From contig NZ_BAABIA010000004.1 in assembly GCF_039542385.1 (NCBI RefSeq), forward strand, positions 496,001 to 560,000: DNA of 64,000 bases, written 5' to 3'. A program made the position numbers and the translations under genes. Below, piece after piece: positions 39,401 through 48,800 of the stretch. The stretch is from Prosthecobacter algae (GTDB taxonomy: Bacteria > Verrucomicrobiota > Verrucomicrobiia > Verrucomicrobiales > Verrucomicrobiaceae). The stretch's first letter is position 1. Each line of letters starts with the position of its first letter. A model generated the notes under the pieces. The model was not told where the DNA came from. It saw only the letters and a list, made by a program, of their open reading frames with translations, and did not search any database.

Positions 39401-40777
39401 CCCGCCAAAGCTGCCACGGCGCTGGTCAAAGCGCCTCTGCCACAGACTGCGGCCGTGCTGCCGGGAACGGTGCTGAAGGTGACTGCGACGGCCCGGCCGG
39501 GCTATCTGTTCAGCCACTGGGAAGAGCTGCCGGAGGATGCGTTGGCTGTGGCGCAGACGGTGGTTTTCACCATGCCTGAGAGGGATGTGCTGGGTGTGAA
39601 AGCAGTGTTTGTGGAAAACCCGTTGCCAGCCTTGTTTGGAAGCAAGGCGGCGGTTCATCAGGGACTGTTGCGGCCTAAAGAAGGCACGGCTGCCAACATT
39701 CAGACGACGGGTTTTGTGAGTGCCACACTGACGCCGACGAGCGGTAGCCTGAGCGGAAAGGTGTATGCCGGGGGTGCCATCGTGCCTTTCACGGCGGTGA
39801 TGCGGGGGGATGGCAGCGTGTGGTTTAAAAAGGGTGCGGGATATGCCCGGGGCTTTGGCTTTCAGGACAAGGAGCTGTTTCTGGAATGGACTGAAACGGG
39901 GCTGGTCCTGGCGCTGAACGGCCCGGCGGGGGCTGAAAGTTCCGGCACTGCGGGCCCGATGAAAGCGGCTACGGCGGACCTGCTGGATGCCAAGGGCAAA
40001 ACGGGGATCTACACGATGGCCCTGGCGGCGATGGGGCAGGAGCCTCCGCGCAGCCTTGCCAGCTATCCCCAGGGGACGGGCTATGTGACCCTGACGCTTT
40101 CTGCCAATGGCACGGTGAAGTTGGCGGGTCTGCTGGCTGATGGCAGCAAGATCACGGCGAGCAGCTTTTTGACGACGTCCACGCGCAGCGCGTTCTTCCT
40201 GCAACAGCCGACACCGGGGGCCGCCACAAAGCTGGGGAGCTTGTCTGGGACGCTGGTCTTCAAACCTGCAGGGCGGCCCGATGACGATATCATCTGCACC
40301 GATGCACAATGGTTCCGCCCGGCGGTGACTGAGGGGAAAAATCTGGCCACCCAGCTCTACACGGCAGGTTGGCCGGAAGGGGTGAGCCTGGATGGTGCGG
40401 GGGCGCGGTATGATGCCTTGCTGACCCTTCAATCTGCCCTGGGGCTGGACGCGATGAACGAGGCTGGCAATGCCATTTTGGGGGTGGAGTCCGGGCGGCT
40501 TTCCGCAGGGAAAGAGTGGCGGCTGAATGTGGACGGCAACAAGCTCTTGAAGCTGGATGCGGCCGACGAGACCTATACGCTGACTTTCAATGCCAAGACG
40601 GGGCTGATGCAGGGTACCTTTGCGCCGAACTGGAGCCAGCCTGCGAAAGCCCTGCCTAAATTCACGGGCCTGCTGATCCAAAAAGGTACTTACAAGGGAG
40701 CGCATGGTCATTCCATCAGCAATGCCGTGGGGGACACGGATCCTGAAAGCAGCAATGTTTCCCTCTGGTGGCCTTGA
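36413..40777 (+). CDS. Giant exported protein with 13 Gloeo_Verruco repeats
   Basis: The ATG at 36413 (a TTG lies directly before it) is preceded by an AGGGG ribosome-binding site. The 1454-residue protein has a signal peptide and then 13 copies, up to about residue 740, of a 45-55-residue unit built on GxDGxxYGMT, GG, a GxVFR segment and a closing G. This is the Gloeo_Verruco beta-propeller-like repeat known mainly from Verrucomicrobiota and Gloeobacter. After the repeats come a choice-of-anchor-D/ASPM-like domain (about 760-870), an Ig-like domain (about 880-970), an InlB-like repeat segment and a long C-terminal beta-rich region. It is probably surface-bound or secreted; the ligand is unknown. 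Upstream, 36292-36412 is gene-free. Confidence 0.9.
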   Translation: MKSFSVTLLAVLSVLVGSMETALAALKPKAEEICSFPAIPRADYIARKLVKHPGNGWFYGITTRRFLGRYVMFRIRFNGEFEPVHVFQDTQDFNTAPSLELTIGRDGHFYGVINPVDEVGVGSFYKLSPEGVYTSLGSFGGGYSVGKLTEGADGEFYTLGDAGGTKGYGRVIKVTSAGVHSVVASFASQVVRRSYWGQLTLGPDGNFYGLSNTSGVPNDQGSVFRMTPSGLFTRIAAFDGGSAGQRPFGDLLLGPDGNFYGLAQGGWWGNVFKVTPAGVLTNHYSVPSRVPGNIAEFKGLSLDDAGNLCLVTESGIYRISPEGTATTFFEGLTYASTGIVQGDNGLYYGIKTQGGHLNLGSFYSISAQGAQATVIDFGRVGHYGPRGSLTLGPDGDLYGMTSSTVQYGMGSIFRLTSEGELTTLVRFGDTAGLPGTFPRGHLTRGNDGAFYGMTSSGGGGGDGSIFKMTPEGVATNLVNFSSYSGPYRGYAPVGSLLLAADGFFYGTTYRGGISDSGTVFKMSAGGAVTELADFTWLNGRYPVGSLGVGPDGYLYGMTSAGGSYGYGTIYQLMATGAITTVVEFTGDEPGAKGASPCGSLILGSDGNGYGMTQYGGASDMGTVFRITPTGQFTTLVEFTGMTGSRKGAEPRGSLTQGPDGRLYGMTSAGGTSNLGVAFALTTSGSYSLLLDFKGSSRAEGAEEGAVPLEGHFITGADGHLYGMTSEGGSRGGGSVFRLNLYTAIAVSGNGVPIVRGNNPPLVSDNRDFGRVKVEGSSAGRAFTLSNQGTMLLNLGNASQILFSGEHAGDFSVSSPPSASVQPGVGTGFGLLFNPSAEGLRTAQVTITSSDVNEAPFTFNVQGYGTLKEPELQKPSVRLATPTGKVVSQTSPLLVAGTASDNVGVAKVEISLNGAEAVTATLGTSAKPTAVPFTASLVPVIGANTLLLTVEDTSGNIGTLSYTFTFERRFQLSLVREVPAAQSETPDKVGTVALLATPAKAATALVKAPLPQTAAVLPGTVLKVTATARPGYLFSHWEELPEDALAVAQTVVFTMPERDVLGVKAVFVENPLPALFGSKAAVHQGLLRPKEGTAANIQTTGFVSATLTPTSGSLSGKVYAGGAIVPFTAVMRGDGSVWFKKGAGYARGFGFQDKELFLEWTETGLVLALNGPAGAESSGTAGPMKAATADLLDAKGKTGIYTMALAAMGQEPPRSLASYPQGTGYVTLTLSANGTVKLAGLLADGSKITASSFLTTSTRSAFFLQQPTPGAATKLGSLSGTLVFKPAGRPDDDIICTDAQWFRPAVTEGKNLATQLYTAGWPEGVSLDGAGARYDALLTLQSALGLDAMNEAGNAILGVESGRLSAGKEWRLNVDGNKLLKLDAADETYTLTFNAKTGLMQGTFAPNWSQPAKALPKFTGLLIQKGTYKGAHGHSISNAVGDTDPESSNVSLWWP

Positions 40778-40917
40778 GCCTAACGAAGAAGGATGGCAAA
40801 AAGATTTTTGGTGAAAGATGGAGGTCGTTGTTCTTTCCCCTCTTTTTACCAAAGATTCGCGCCTGAGCGAGTCTGCCATCCGCCCTATTTTTAGATTTTT
40901 TATAACAATAAGTGTGT

Positions 40918-41775
40918 TTAGCAAAGCTTGCGCGGAGGCAGCTTGGACGGCTGGTGGAGGTCGGGGAAGGAGGATGGGTGTGCGATGAGGCGTAGGGCGG
41001 GGATGGGTGGCTTTGGCCGGGCTGCCGTGGGGAGATGAGGAGTCTTTAATGGAAGCGCGGATTTTTCCCCATTTGGGGATGGGGTAGGGGCAAGTGCCTG
41101 AGAATCAGGCGATTGGGATGGGGACGAGATGGGGAGAGGTGGGTGGTCGGCCAGGCTGGCAGGAGGTGCTTCCGTGAGCGAGGGGTTGGCGGGTTGCGGT
41201 GTGGGGGCCTGAGCGGTTAATCCATGAAGGTCGGCCATGAGGGAGGTGAACCGGGTGAGGGCTTCCTCTGCGGGTGGGAGGCCGGTGAGGTCGCTGGCGA
41301 GGGTTTGGCGGTTCAGGCTGGCGAGCAGGGCGCGCTGGGTGTCGGAGAGGGCGGGTTCTGATGAGGCTGATTCGGCTGGGGAAATGGCCTCGGTCTGGCT
41401 GCTGCGGTTTGGGCGGTTGAGATGCCAGCCCTGGAGGCGGCAGTAGAGGGCGGCGGCGCGGAACTGGAGGGGAAGTGCGGGGCGGCTGCCATTCATGATC
41501 TGCCAGAGCCAGACGAGCATTTCTTCGCGGGTCTGGGGCATGAGGAGAAGCGAGGGCGCGAAACGGTCGCGGAGCTCGGCGATCTGGGGGAGGCAGGTCC
41601 TGAGGTGGGCAGTGCGGAGGACGATTTCCGGTGAGCGGGCAAGCTGGCGGCTGCGGAGATTGGCATTTTTGGCGCTGAATCCGGCCTGGAGGTAGGCGGT
41701 GACGGGATCGTGGCCGGAGGCGAGATGAGTGGCGAAGGCTTCGTGGCGGGGATCTGGCAGGGTGAGCGGGTGCAT
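40918..41775 (-). CDS. Terminase-small-subunit-like HTH protein with proline-rich tail
   Basis: Residues about 8-60 of this 285-residue protein (AFATHLASGHDPVTAYLQAG, then SRQLARSPEIVLRTAHLR) match the helix-turn-helix of phage terminase small subunits, and the following REEMLVWLWQIMNGS segment fits the second part of that family. From about residue 150 it becomes a Pro/Ser/Ala-rich, likely disordered region. No large terminase subunit or other phage gene is nearby, so this could be a stray or domesticated gene. The family call is an inference from pattern, and the function is open. Confidence 0.6.
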   Translation of the reverse strand: MHPLTLPDPRHEAFATHLASGHDPVTAYLQAGFSAKNANLRSRQLARSPEIVLRTAHLRTCLPQIAELRDRFAPSLLLMPQTREEMLVWLWQIMNGSRPALPLQFRAAALYCRLQGWHLNRPNRSSQTEAISPAESASSEPALSDTQRALLASLNRQTLASDLTGLPPAEEALTRFTSLMADLHGLTAQAPTPQPANPSLTEAPPASLADHPPLPISSPSQSPDSQALAPTPSPNGEKSALPLKTPHLPTAARPKPPIPALRLIAHPSSFPDLHQPSKLPPRKLC

Positions 41776-41911
41776 GGCGGAAGAGCAGGTTTTGGATCAT
41801 TGTAAATGATGTTTAGCGATGTTAAAAGTGATAAATTGATGGGTATTGAGGGTGGAGTTTTGGGAGGGGGTGATTTGGGGCGGACGGGACTCGGGGGTGG
41901 GGATGGGCTTT

Positions 41912-41949
41912 TTTTACAGGATTAACAGGATGACAGGATTAACAAGATG
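41912..41949 (+). repeat. Solo copy of the GxxExxY-type repeat arm
   Basis: After TTTT, two 17-base units (41916-41932 and 41933-41949) match each other at 16 of 17 positions and match the units in the arms around the gene at 9472. No GxxExxY gene or opposite arm is next to it. Confidence 0.75.
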
Positions 41950-42017
41950 TGTGGTAAGGGGGCGGATGTGGGATGCATGGGGCGCGTAGATGTTGTGTTT
42001 GGGGCGGATGATGGGAG

Positions 42018-42230
42018 TGGGATGCTGCGCATCCGGTGGGTTTAGATGCGGACAGGAGTGTCCACGCTCCTCTCGAGGCACTGGCGAGGTGGACGGGGGC
42101 GTATGATGGGAGGGACGGAACCCCGTTGGGGTTCGACGGGAGGGGGTGTCCGATTTGCGGGGACCAGGGTTGAGCTCGTGAGACTCGCTCTAACCCTTCG
42201 CTAGGGTGCGGAATCCCGTTGGGCTTGCGC
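42018..42230. repeat. REP-like palindrome cluster
   Basis: Three short palindromic cores occur about 90 bases apart: GGATGC-TGC-GCATCC (42020-42034), GAACCCC-GTT-GGGGTTC (42118-42134) and a degenerate GAATCCC-GTT-GGGCTTG (42211-42227). Read on the - strand they produce a peptide with Lys/Asn-Pro-Asn/Thr-Gly every 30-31 residues, a hallmark of repeated non-coding elements that are often mis-annotated as small proteins. Confidence 0.55.
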
Positions 42231-42599
42231 GGGTGTTTGGTCCATGTGTGAATGTTCGTATTTCCGGGCGTTCCTTCAAGGGTAATCGCGGGTGCCAATG
42301 AACCATTTCGCAAGGTATTGAGCTTCGGTTGTCATGTTTTGTCATGCACGAATGGGCTTCCAGCGCTGTGATTCGCATGGTTTTACAAGGTGCCAATGCA
42401 TCCGATTTGCCTGTCTAAGCTACCCTAGAGCAGCAGACAAACGATTGCGCAGTCTCGAGGCTCGAATCGGCCCCAGACCATCCTCTCAGGCGGAGGGAAA
42501 ACCGGCATAGGCATCATTTAAGAACAGGCGAAAAATAAAGCCCCACAATCTTTGAAAAACTGCCTAGATTCGCATTAAGACCCACCTGATACGCATCGA

Positions 42600-45500
42600 A
42601 TGCCGCCCTCCCCACCCATTAATAACACCGAATCACGGAAGGCACCGTCCACAGGTGACATCGTTCGCGTCCGGTCCCGTGTTCATGTGGTCGAGTCTGC
42701 TCAATGGGCACCCTACGGCACCACGGTGGAGCTGGCTTGTTTGGAGGACGCTTCGCAGGGGGAGCTGACCTCCGTCCTCTGGGAAGCAGAGCTAGACACC
42801 CGCATTCTCACTCAGCAGGCCTGGGAATCCATTGGCCTGAAATATGGGAACCGCGACTTCGATTCACGCGAGTATTTCGCTTCGTTCTACAACACGCTCC
42901 GCTGGAATTGCGTCACCGCGACGGACCCCAACCTCTTCCAGTCTCCCTTCCGTGCAGGCATCAACCTGGACGCATACCAGCTTGAGCCACTGCACAAAGC
43001 TCTTCGCCTCCCTCGTGTGAATCTCTTTATCGCGGACGACGTGGGTTTGGGCAAGACCATTGAGGCGGGCCTCATCGCGTCCGAGTTGCTGTTGCGGAAG
43101 CGGGTTCAAAACGTCGTCGTCTCCTGCCCGCCTTCCATGCTTCACCAGTGGCGCGCCGAGCTCGACTCCCGCTTCGGCCTGGAGTTCAAGATCCTCGACC
43201 GGGAATACATCGAAAACGTGCGCCAGCAGCAGGGCTTCGCCATCAATCCCTGGACTACCTACCCGCATTTCCTCGTCTCCCATCGCCTGCTGATTGACGA
43301 CACCTATGCCGCCCCGCTTCGGGAATGGCTCGGTGGGCACAAGGCTCAGTCTCTCTTCATCCTGGATGAGGCGCACCATGCAGCCCCGGCCAGTGGCTCG
43401 AAATACGCCATCGACTCCCGCTTCACCCGCGTCATTCGGGATCTAGCCCAGTGCTTCGAGCATCGCGTTTTCTTGAGCGCCACGCCGCACAACGGCCATT
43501 CCAACAGCTTCTCAGCCCTCCTGGAGATTCTCGACCCGCAGCGCTTTGTCCGTGGCGTCCCCGTTACCAAGTCCCATCTGACCGATGTCATGGTCAGGCG
43601 TCTCAAAGGCGATGTGCGTGCGCTCAAAGGCGGCTTCCCGGACCGCGTGGTCCGTCAGATTGATATTGATGGCCTGCCTGCCAATGCACCCGAGCTGCGC
43701 CTGAGCGAAATGATGGTCCGCTATCAGGCCATCCGGGAGGAGCAGGTGAAAAACGAGAAGCAGCACATCCGCAACCGCTCACTCATCGTCTTCTCCCATT
43801 TGCAGCAGCGCCTGCTTTCCAGCCCGGAAGCCTTCGCTCGCACCATCGGCAAGCACGCAGAGACAGCCGACCGGAAATTCTCGCCAAAGGCCAGCATCGC
43901 CTTCCTTGCCAAAGGCATCGACCCCGACTCCGAGGAAGCGCTGCTCGATGAAGAGGAACAGGAAAACCTGCTCGCCTCCGAGTTGCAAAAAGCCGATCCC
44001 ATCATCGCACTCGACAAAGAAGCCACCACCCTCCTCCGCGACATGGTCGGGCTCGCCAATGAAGCCCGTTATCAGCCGGATGCGAAGGTGCTCAAGCTCC
44101 TCGACTGGATCGCCCAGCATCAGTGTCCCGGCATTGCCCGTCGCGGTCAGCCCGTTCAGACAGGCGCGGCTTGGACAGACATTCGGGTGATCATTTTCAC
44201 CGAGTGGGAGGCCAGCCTCACCTACCTGCGGAACATGCTCCTGGCAGCCATCGGCGGGACCGACCGCTCGGATCAGCGCATCCAGATCTTCCGAGGTTCC
44301 ACCGGATCTGACGTCCGTGAGGCCATCAAAGCTGCCTTCAATGCCGCCCCGGACAGGCACCCCATTCGCATCCTGCTGGCCACCGACGCGGCAAGGGAAG
44401 GCATCAACCTCCAATCCCACTGCCACCACCTGTTCCACTACGACATCCCGTGGAATCCGGGCCGCCTGGAGCAACGCAATGGCCGCATTGATCGCAAGCT
44501 CCAACCGGAGCCCACGGTTTACTGCCACTACTTCGTTTATCGGCAGCGCCAGGAAGACCGCGTGCTGGAGGCCTTGGTGAAAAAAACCGCCCGCATCCAG
44601 CAGGAACTCGGCAGCCTCTCCCAGGTGCTGGACCGCCGCATCGCTCAGAAACTCGAACTCGGCATCACCATGGCAGATGTGTCGAAGCTGGTCGCCAGCA
44701 TCGACGCCGAAGACGCCACCGCAGAGCAGGCCGCATCCCAGGCGGAACTCGAAGCCGCCCGTGAGCGGCAGGATGTCCTGCAAACCCAGGTGACCATGCT
44801 GGAAAATCGCATCGAGCAGGCCCGCCGCTGGATCAACTACTCGCACCCTGCCTTTGAGCAGGCGCTTTCCACCTCCCTGAAGCTGAACCGCTACTCACCA
44901 CTCGTCGCGGACACCACTGCCGCCGATGGCGCGACCTGCTATCGCTTCCCCAATGTCGCCACTGAGCAGGCTCTTGACCCCAGTTGGACCGCCACGCTGG
45001 ATACCCTTCGCGTCGCTCCAGAGAAAGGTCGGCGGGATCACCAGTGGCGGAAGGACTGCCCTGTCCGGCCCATTCGTTTCACTGCGCCGCCCACGATTGA
45101 TGACTCCAGCGTCCAGCTTCATCTCGGTCATCGCGTCGCGAAGCGGCTGCTCTCCCGCTTCCTCTCCCAGGGCTTCGTCAATCACGACCTCTCCCGCGCC
45201 TGCCTGGCGCAGTCGGACGATTCCGTTCCCCGCGTGGTCCTTCTCGGGCGGCTTGGCCTTTTTGGAAAGCACGCCACCCGGCTGCATGAGGAAATCATCA
45301 CCGTCACCGCCCGCTGGGAGCCGCCTGCGAAGCGTGGCGATGCTCCTCTGAAGCCCTATGGCCGCGATGCCGAGGCCCGCACCATGGAGATCCTGGAGCG
45401 CTCCCTGCTTAGTCAGTCCGCACCCATTCAGGACGCCTCTCAGCAGCTCCTCCTAGATTCCATCCCCGCTGACATCAAAGCGCTGCTTCCCGCGTTGGAA

Positions 45501-45839
45501 GAAAGGGCCAAAGAGGCCGAGACCGACGCCCGCCGGAAGCTCCAGGACCGTGCCGAAGCCGAGGCCAAGGCCATGATCCACCTGTTAGAGTCCCAGAAAA
45601 AGCGCGTCGAAGCCAAGCTCTCCGAAACCCTGCCCCCCGACCAGCTCGAACTCGCCCTCGGCTTCTCCGCTGATGATATTGCCCAGGTGGAGCGCGAGGC
45701 CAAGGCTCAGCGCAAGTGGCTGGAAGACTACGCCATCCAGATCGTCGAGGAGCCCGCCCGCATCCGCGAGTTCTACGAGATCAAGACACCCCGCATCGAG
45801 CCCGTGGGCCTCGTTTATCTCTGGCCTCAGAAATCCTGA
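42600..45839 (+). CDS. drmD: DISARM SNF2-like helicase DrmD
   Basis: The 1079-residue protein opens with a short domain typical of DrmD (TGDIVRVRSRVHVVE, residues 18-32) and then a superfamily 2 SNF2-type motor: Walker A D146-DVGLGKT153, DEAH at 256-259 (FILDEAHHAAP), motif III SATPHNGH at 293-300, and motif VI in RLEQRNGRIDR. A long helical C-terminal region rich in Glu, Ala and Arg follows. It is the first gene of the DISARM operon. DrmD is the hallmark of class 1 systems; its exact role in defence is not resolved, but motor activity on DNA is expected. The gap to drmMI is 11 bases. Confidence 0.94.
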   Translation: MPPSPPINNTESRKAPSTGDIVRVRSRVHVVESAQWAPYGTTVELACLEDASQGELTSVLWEAELDTRILTQQAWESIGLKYGNRDFDSREYFASFYNTLRWNCVTATDPNLFQSPFRAGINLDAYQLEPLHKALRLPRVNLFIADDVGLGKTIEAGLIASELLLRKRVQNVVVSCPPSMLHQWRAELDSRFGLEFKILDREYIENVRQQQGFAINPWTTYPHFLVSHRLLIDDTYAAPLREWLGGHKAQSLFILDEAHHAAPASGSKYAIDSRFTRVIRDLAQCFEHRVFLSATPHNGHSNSFSALLEILDPQRFVRGVPVTKSHLTDVMVRRLKGDVRALKGGFPDRVVRQIDIDGLPANAPELRLSEMMVRYQAIREEQVKNEKQHIRNRSLIVFSHLQQRLLSSPEAFARTIGKHAETADRKFSPKASIAFLAKGIDPDSEEALLDEEEQENLLASELQKADPIIALDKEATTLLRDMVGLANEARYQPDAKVLKLLDWIAQHQCPGIARRGQPVQTGAAWTDIRVIIFTEWEASLTYLRNMLLAAIGGTDRSDQRIQIFRGSTGSDVREAIKAAFNAAPDRHPIRILLATDAAREGINLQSHCHHLFHYDIPWNPGRLEQRNGRIDRKLQPEPTVYCHYFVYRQRQEDRVLEALVKKTARIQQELGSLSQVLDRRIAQKLELGITMADVSKLVASIDAEDATAEQAASQAELEAARERQDVLQTQVTMLENRIEQARRWINYSHPAFEQALSTSLKLNRYSPLVADTTAADGATCYRFPNVATEQALDPSWTATLDTLRVAPEKGRRDHQWRKDCPVRPIRFTAPPTIDDSSVQLHLGHRVAKRLLSRFLSQGFVNHDLSRACLAQSDDSVPRVVLLGRLGLFGKHATRLHEEIITVTARWEPPAKRGDAPLKPYGRDAEARTMEILERSLLSQSAPIQDASQQLLLDSIPADIKALLPALEERAKEAETDARRKLQDRAEAEAKAMIHLLESQKKRVEAKLSETLPPDQLELALGFSADDIAQVEREAKAQRKWLEDYAIQIVEEPARIREFYEIKTPRIEPVGLVYLWPQKS

Positions 45840-45850
45840 TCCCCCCGCTC

Positions 45851-48800
45851 ATGCCTGCCCCAGAGATCATTCGTTCCCTTGAAGCCCACAAGCGCTGGCT
45901 CGGCTACCTCCAGCCGGACGGCCTCGTCGTCTCCGCCGCTGCCCTGGTGGACAAAGGCCACTACTATCAGGAAGCCCAGCGCCAGCGTCAGATCGAACTC
46001 ATTGATCACCTCAGCACCGCTCAGAGTTACGATGAAGAAACCGGCACCGTGGAAGTCACCGACTTCAAGGCCTTCGCCATCGACTTCCTGCAATGGCCCG
46101 CCCAGGAGTGGGTGAACGCCGCCGATCTGCCTGACTCCTGCCACATCCTGCTGAAGGAAAGCACAGAGGTTCTCGCGCCATTCGCCGCCTTGCATCTCCC
46201 TCGCAGCCAGCGTGAGCAACTCTCGGCAGACCAGTCACCGTTCCAGCTTCTGCTCTATCCTTCCGGCCATCCCGAGGGCGAGTTTGATAAGGTCTATGAA
46301 AACCAGGCCAACACCTGGGAGACCACCGCCACTCGGCGTCTGGAGCGCCTGCTGCGTGAGACAGGCATCCCCATCGGGCTGCTGTATTCCAAGAGTGCCA
46401 TTCGCTTGGTCTATGCCCCTAAAGGGGAAAATCCCGGCCACCTCACCTTCCGTTACGCGGACATGCTCAGCACCATGGGCCGCCCTATCCTCGGTGCCTT
46501 GGACCTGCTGCTGGGCCGCCCCATGCTGTTCCTGGGGGATGCTAGGAACCAACTCCCGGCACTGCTCCAGCACAGCCGCACCATGCAGGCCAGCGTCTCC
46601 ACCGCCTTGGCAGAGCAGGTCTTGGAGAGTCTCTACGAACTGGTGCGCGGCTTCCAGGCTGCCGATGCCCGTGTCCATGGTGATCTGCTGCGTGGGCCGA
46701 TGGCGCGTGATCCTGACGAGGTATATCATGGCCTGCTCACCGTCCTCCTTCGCCTCGTCTTCCTGCTCTTTGCGGAGGATCGCGGCCTGCTGCCCTCCAG
46801 TTCCCTGTTCAATCAGCACTACTCCCTCCACGCCCTCTTTGAGCGCCTGCGCCGGGATGCCGCCCTGCATCACGACACCATGGATCAGCGCTTCGGCTCC
46901 TGGCCGCAGATACTCACCCTCTCCCGCCTCATACACAGCGGCTGTTACCACCGGGACCTCGCCATGCCCGCCCGCCTGGGGCACCTCTTTGATCCGCAGC
47001 GCTTCCCCTTCCTGGAAGGTCGCTCCGATGACCGCAGCGATGTCCGTGATCCCGCCCACAGCCTGCCCACTGTATCCGATGGCACGCTCTACCGGGTTTT
47101 GGAAAAGCTCCTCATCCTCCAGGGGGAGCGCCTCTCCTACCGCACGCTGGATGTGGAGCAGATCGGCTCAGTGTATCAGACCATGATCGGCTTCACCTTG
47201 GAGATTGCCCAGGGCACCTCCATCGCCTTGAAGCCTGCCAAGAGTAAAGGCGTACCCGCCTTCCTGGATCTGGACGCCCTGCTGGCTGCCGAGCCTGGCA
47301 AACGCGCCGAGCAACTCCAGAAGACCACTGACCATAAAATCACCGGCAAGGCCGCCACCGCCCTGAAGGACGCCCTAAGCCATGACGACCTCATTGCTGC
47401 ACTGGAGCGCAAGATCGCCCACGCCGCTTCCCCGGAGAAGGCACCGCCTGGCTCCCTCATCCTTCAGCCGACCGATGAGCGCCGCCGCTCCGGCTCACAC
47501 TACACTCCGCGCGCCCTCACCGCCCCCATTGTCAAAAAGACCCTGGAGCCCATCCTCGCGCGGTTGGGGGACAAGCCCACGCCTCAGCAAATCCTCGACC
47601 TCAAAGTCTGCGACCCCGCCGTCGGTTCTGGTGCTTTTCTTGTAGAGGGCTGCCGCCAGCTCGGGGATGCCCTTGTGTCCGCTTGGCAGCACTACGGTGA
47701 CAGGCCAGTCATCCCGCCGGATGAGGACGAGCTACTACACGCCCGCCGCCTCGTCGCCCAGCGCTGCCTCTACGGCGTGGATCGTAACCCCATGGCCACC
47801 GACCTCGCCAAGCTCTCCCTCTGGCTCGCCACCTTGGCCAAGGATCACCCCTTCACCTTCCTGGATCACTCCCTGCGCTCCGGCGACGCTCTCGTCGGAT
47901 TGAGCAAGAAGCAAATCATCGCCTTCCACTGGGATCTTAGCTCAGATCAGGCCAAACAACGCCAGCTCGGCGAAGACCAGCTTGAGAAAAGCATTGAAGT
48001 CGCCATCAACAAGCGCATTGGCATTCTCGAGGGCGGCGACCACATGCTCCCCGGCTTCAAAGCCGAACTCCTTCAGGCCGCAGATACCGCACTCGAAAAA
48101 GCACGCCGCACCGGTGACCTCTGTGTCGCCGCCTTCTTCAATGGCGACAAACCCCGCGCCCGCGCCGAGCTGCGGGACCGCTACCTGGACACCCTCATCG
48201 AGATCGCCTCCACCAAGGATGCCAAAGAGAACTTCACCAAGACCAACGAAGTCAAAGCCATCGTCGCCCAGCTCCGCCAAGGCGCGCCGCATCCTGTCCT
48301 CCCGTTCCATTGGGAAATCGAGTTCCCTGAAATCTTCGCACGCGGGAACGCTGGATTTGACGCATTTGTGGGAAACCCGCCTTATGCCGGCAAAAACACA
48401 ATATCGGCAGGTAATGCAGACAACTATGCACCTTTTCTGCAACACCAGCACCTCAACTCTCACGGGAACGCCGACTTAGCCGCCCACTTCTTTCGAAGGG
48501 CATACAACCATGTTCGAGAGCATGGCAATGTTGGTTTTGTCACTACAAATACGATAGGACAAGGTGATACTCGCGAGAGTGGTCTTGCTTGGCTTTGCAC
48601 GAAAGCTTCGCCCAACGCAGAAATTTATAGTGCTGAACGCCGCATCAAATGGCCGGGAATTGCGGCAGTCACGGTCTCAACTGTTCACCTTCATAGAGGC
48701 ATCTTCACCGGGGACAGATATTTGGATGGGAAAAAAACTTCTTTCATCAGTGCGTATCTGTTTCACGGCGGGAGCCATAATTCTCCCGAAACGTTGATCG

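Larger units (their letters stand above)
41776..42599. other. 824-bp gene-free interval before the DISARM operon
   Basis: I find no convincing gene here. The interval holds a tandem pair of 17-base units related to the GxxExxY cassette arms (41916-41949), a cluster of short palindromes about 90 bases apart (42020-42227), and an A/T-richer 240 bases before drmD with a TTGAAA at 42552 but no clear -10 partner. ORFs in the interval are short and rest on the repeats. It looks like an integration or rearrangement-prone border of the defence island. Confidence 0.6.

Noticed and set aside
40791..40881. GGATGGCA (40791) and TGCCATCC (40874) as a terminator after the giant gene
   Set aside because: The arms are only 8 bases and 75 bases apart; a stable hairpin is unlikely. 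The T-rich stretch that follows may still help termination.
36842..40924. A 1360-codon open frame on the - strand opposite the Gloeo_Verruco gene
   Set aside because: It is basic, low in structure and has no recognisable domain, while the + strand frame has a signal peptide, a ribosome-binding site and 13 regular repeats. GC-rich codon bias leaves the antisense frame open.
41939..42313. A 124-codon - strand ORF before DISARM
   Set aside because: It consists of the REP-like palindromes read through; the periodic PNG motif comes from the repeats, not from a protein.
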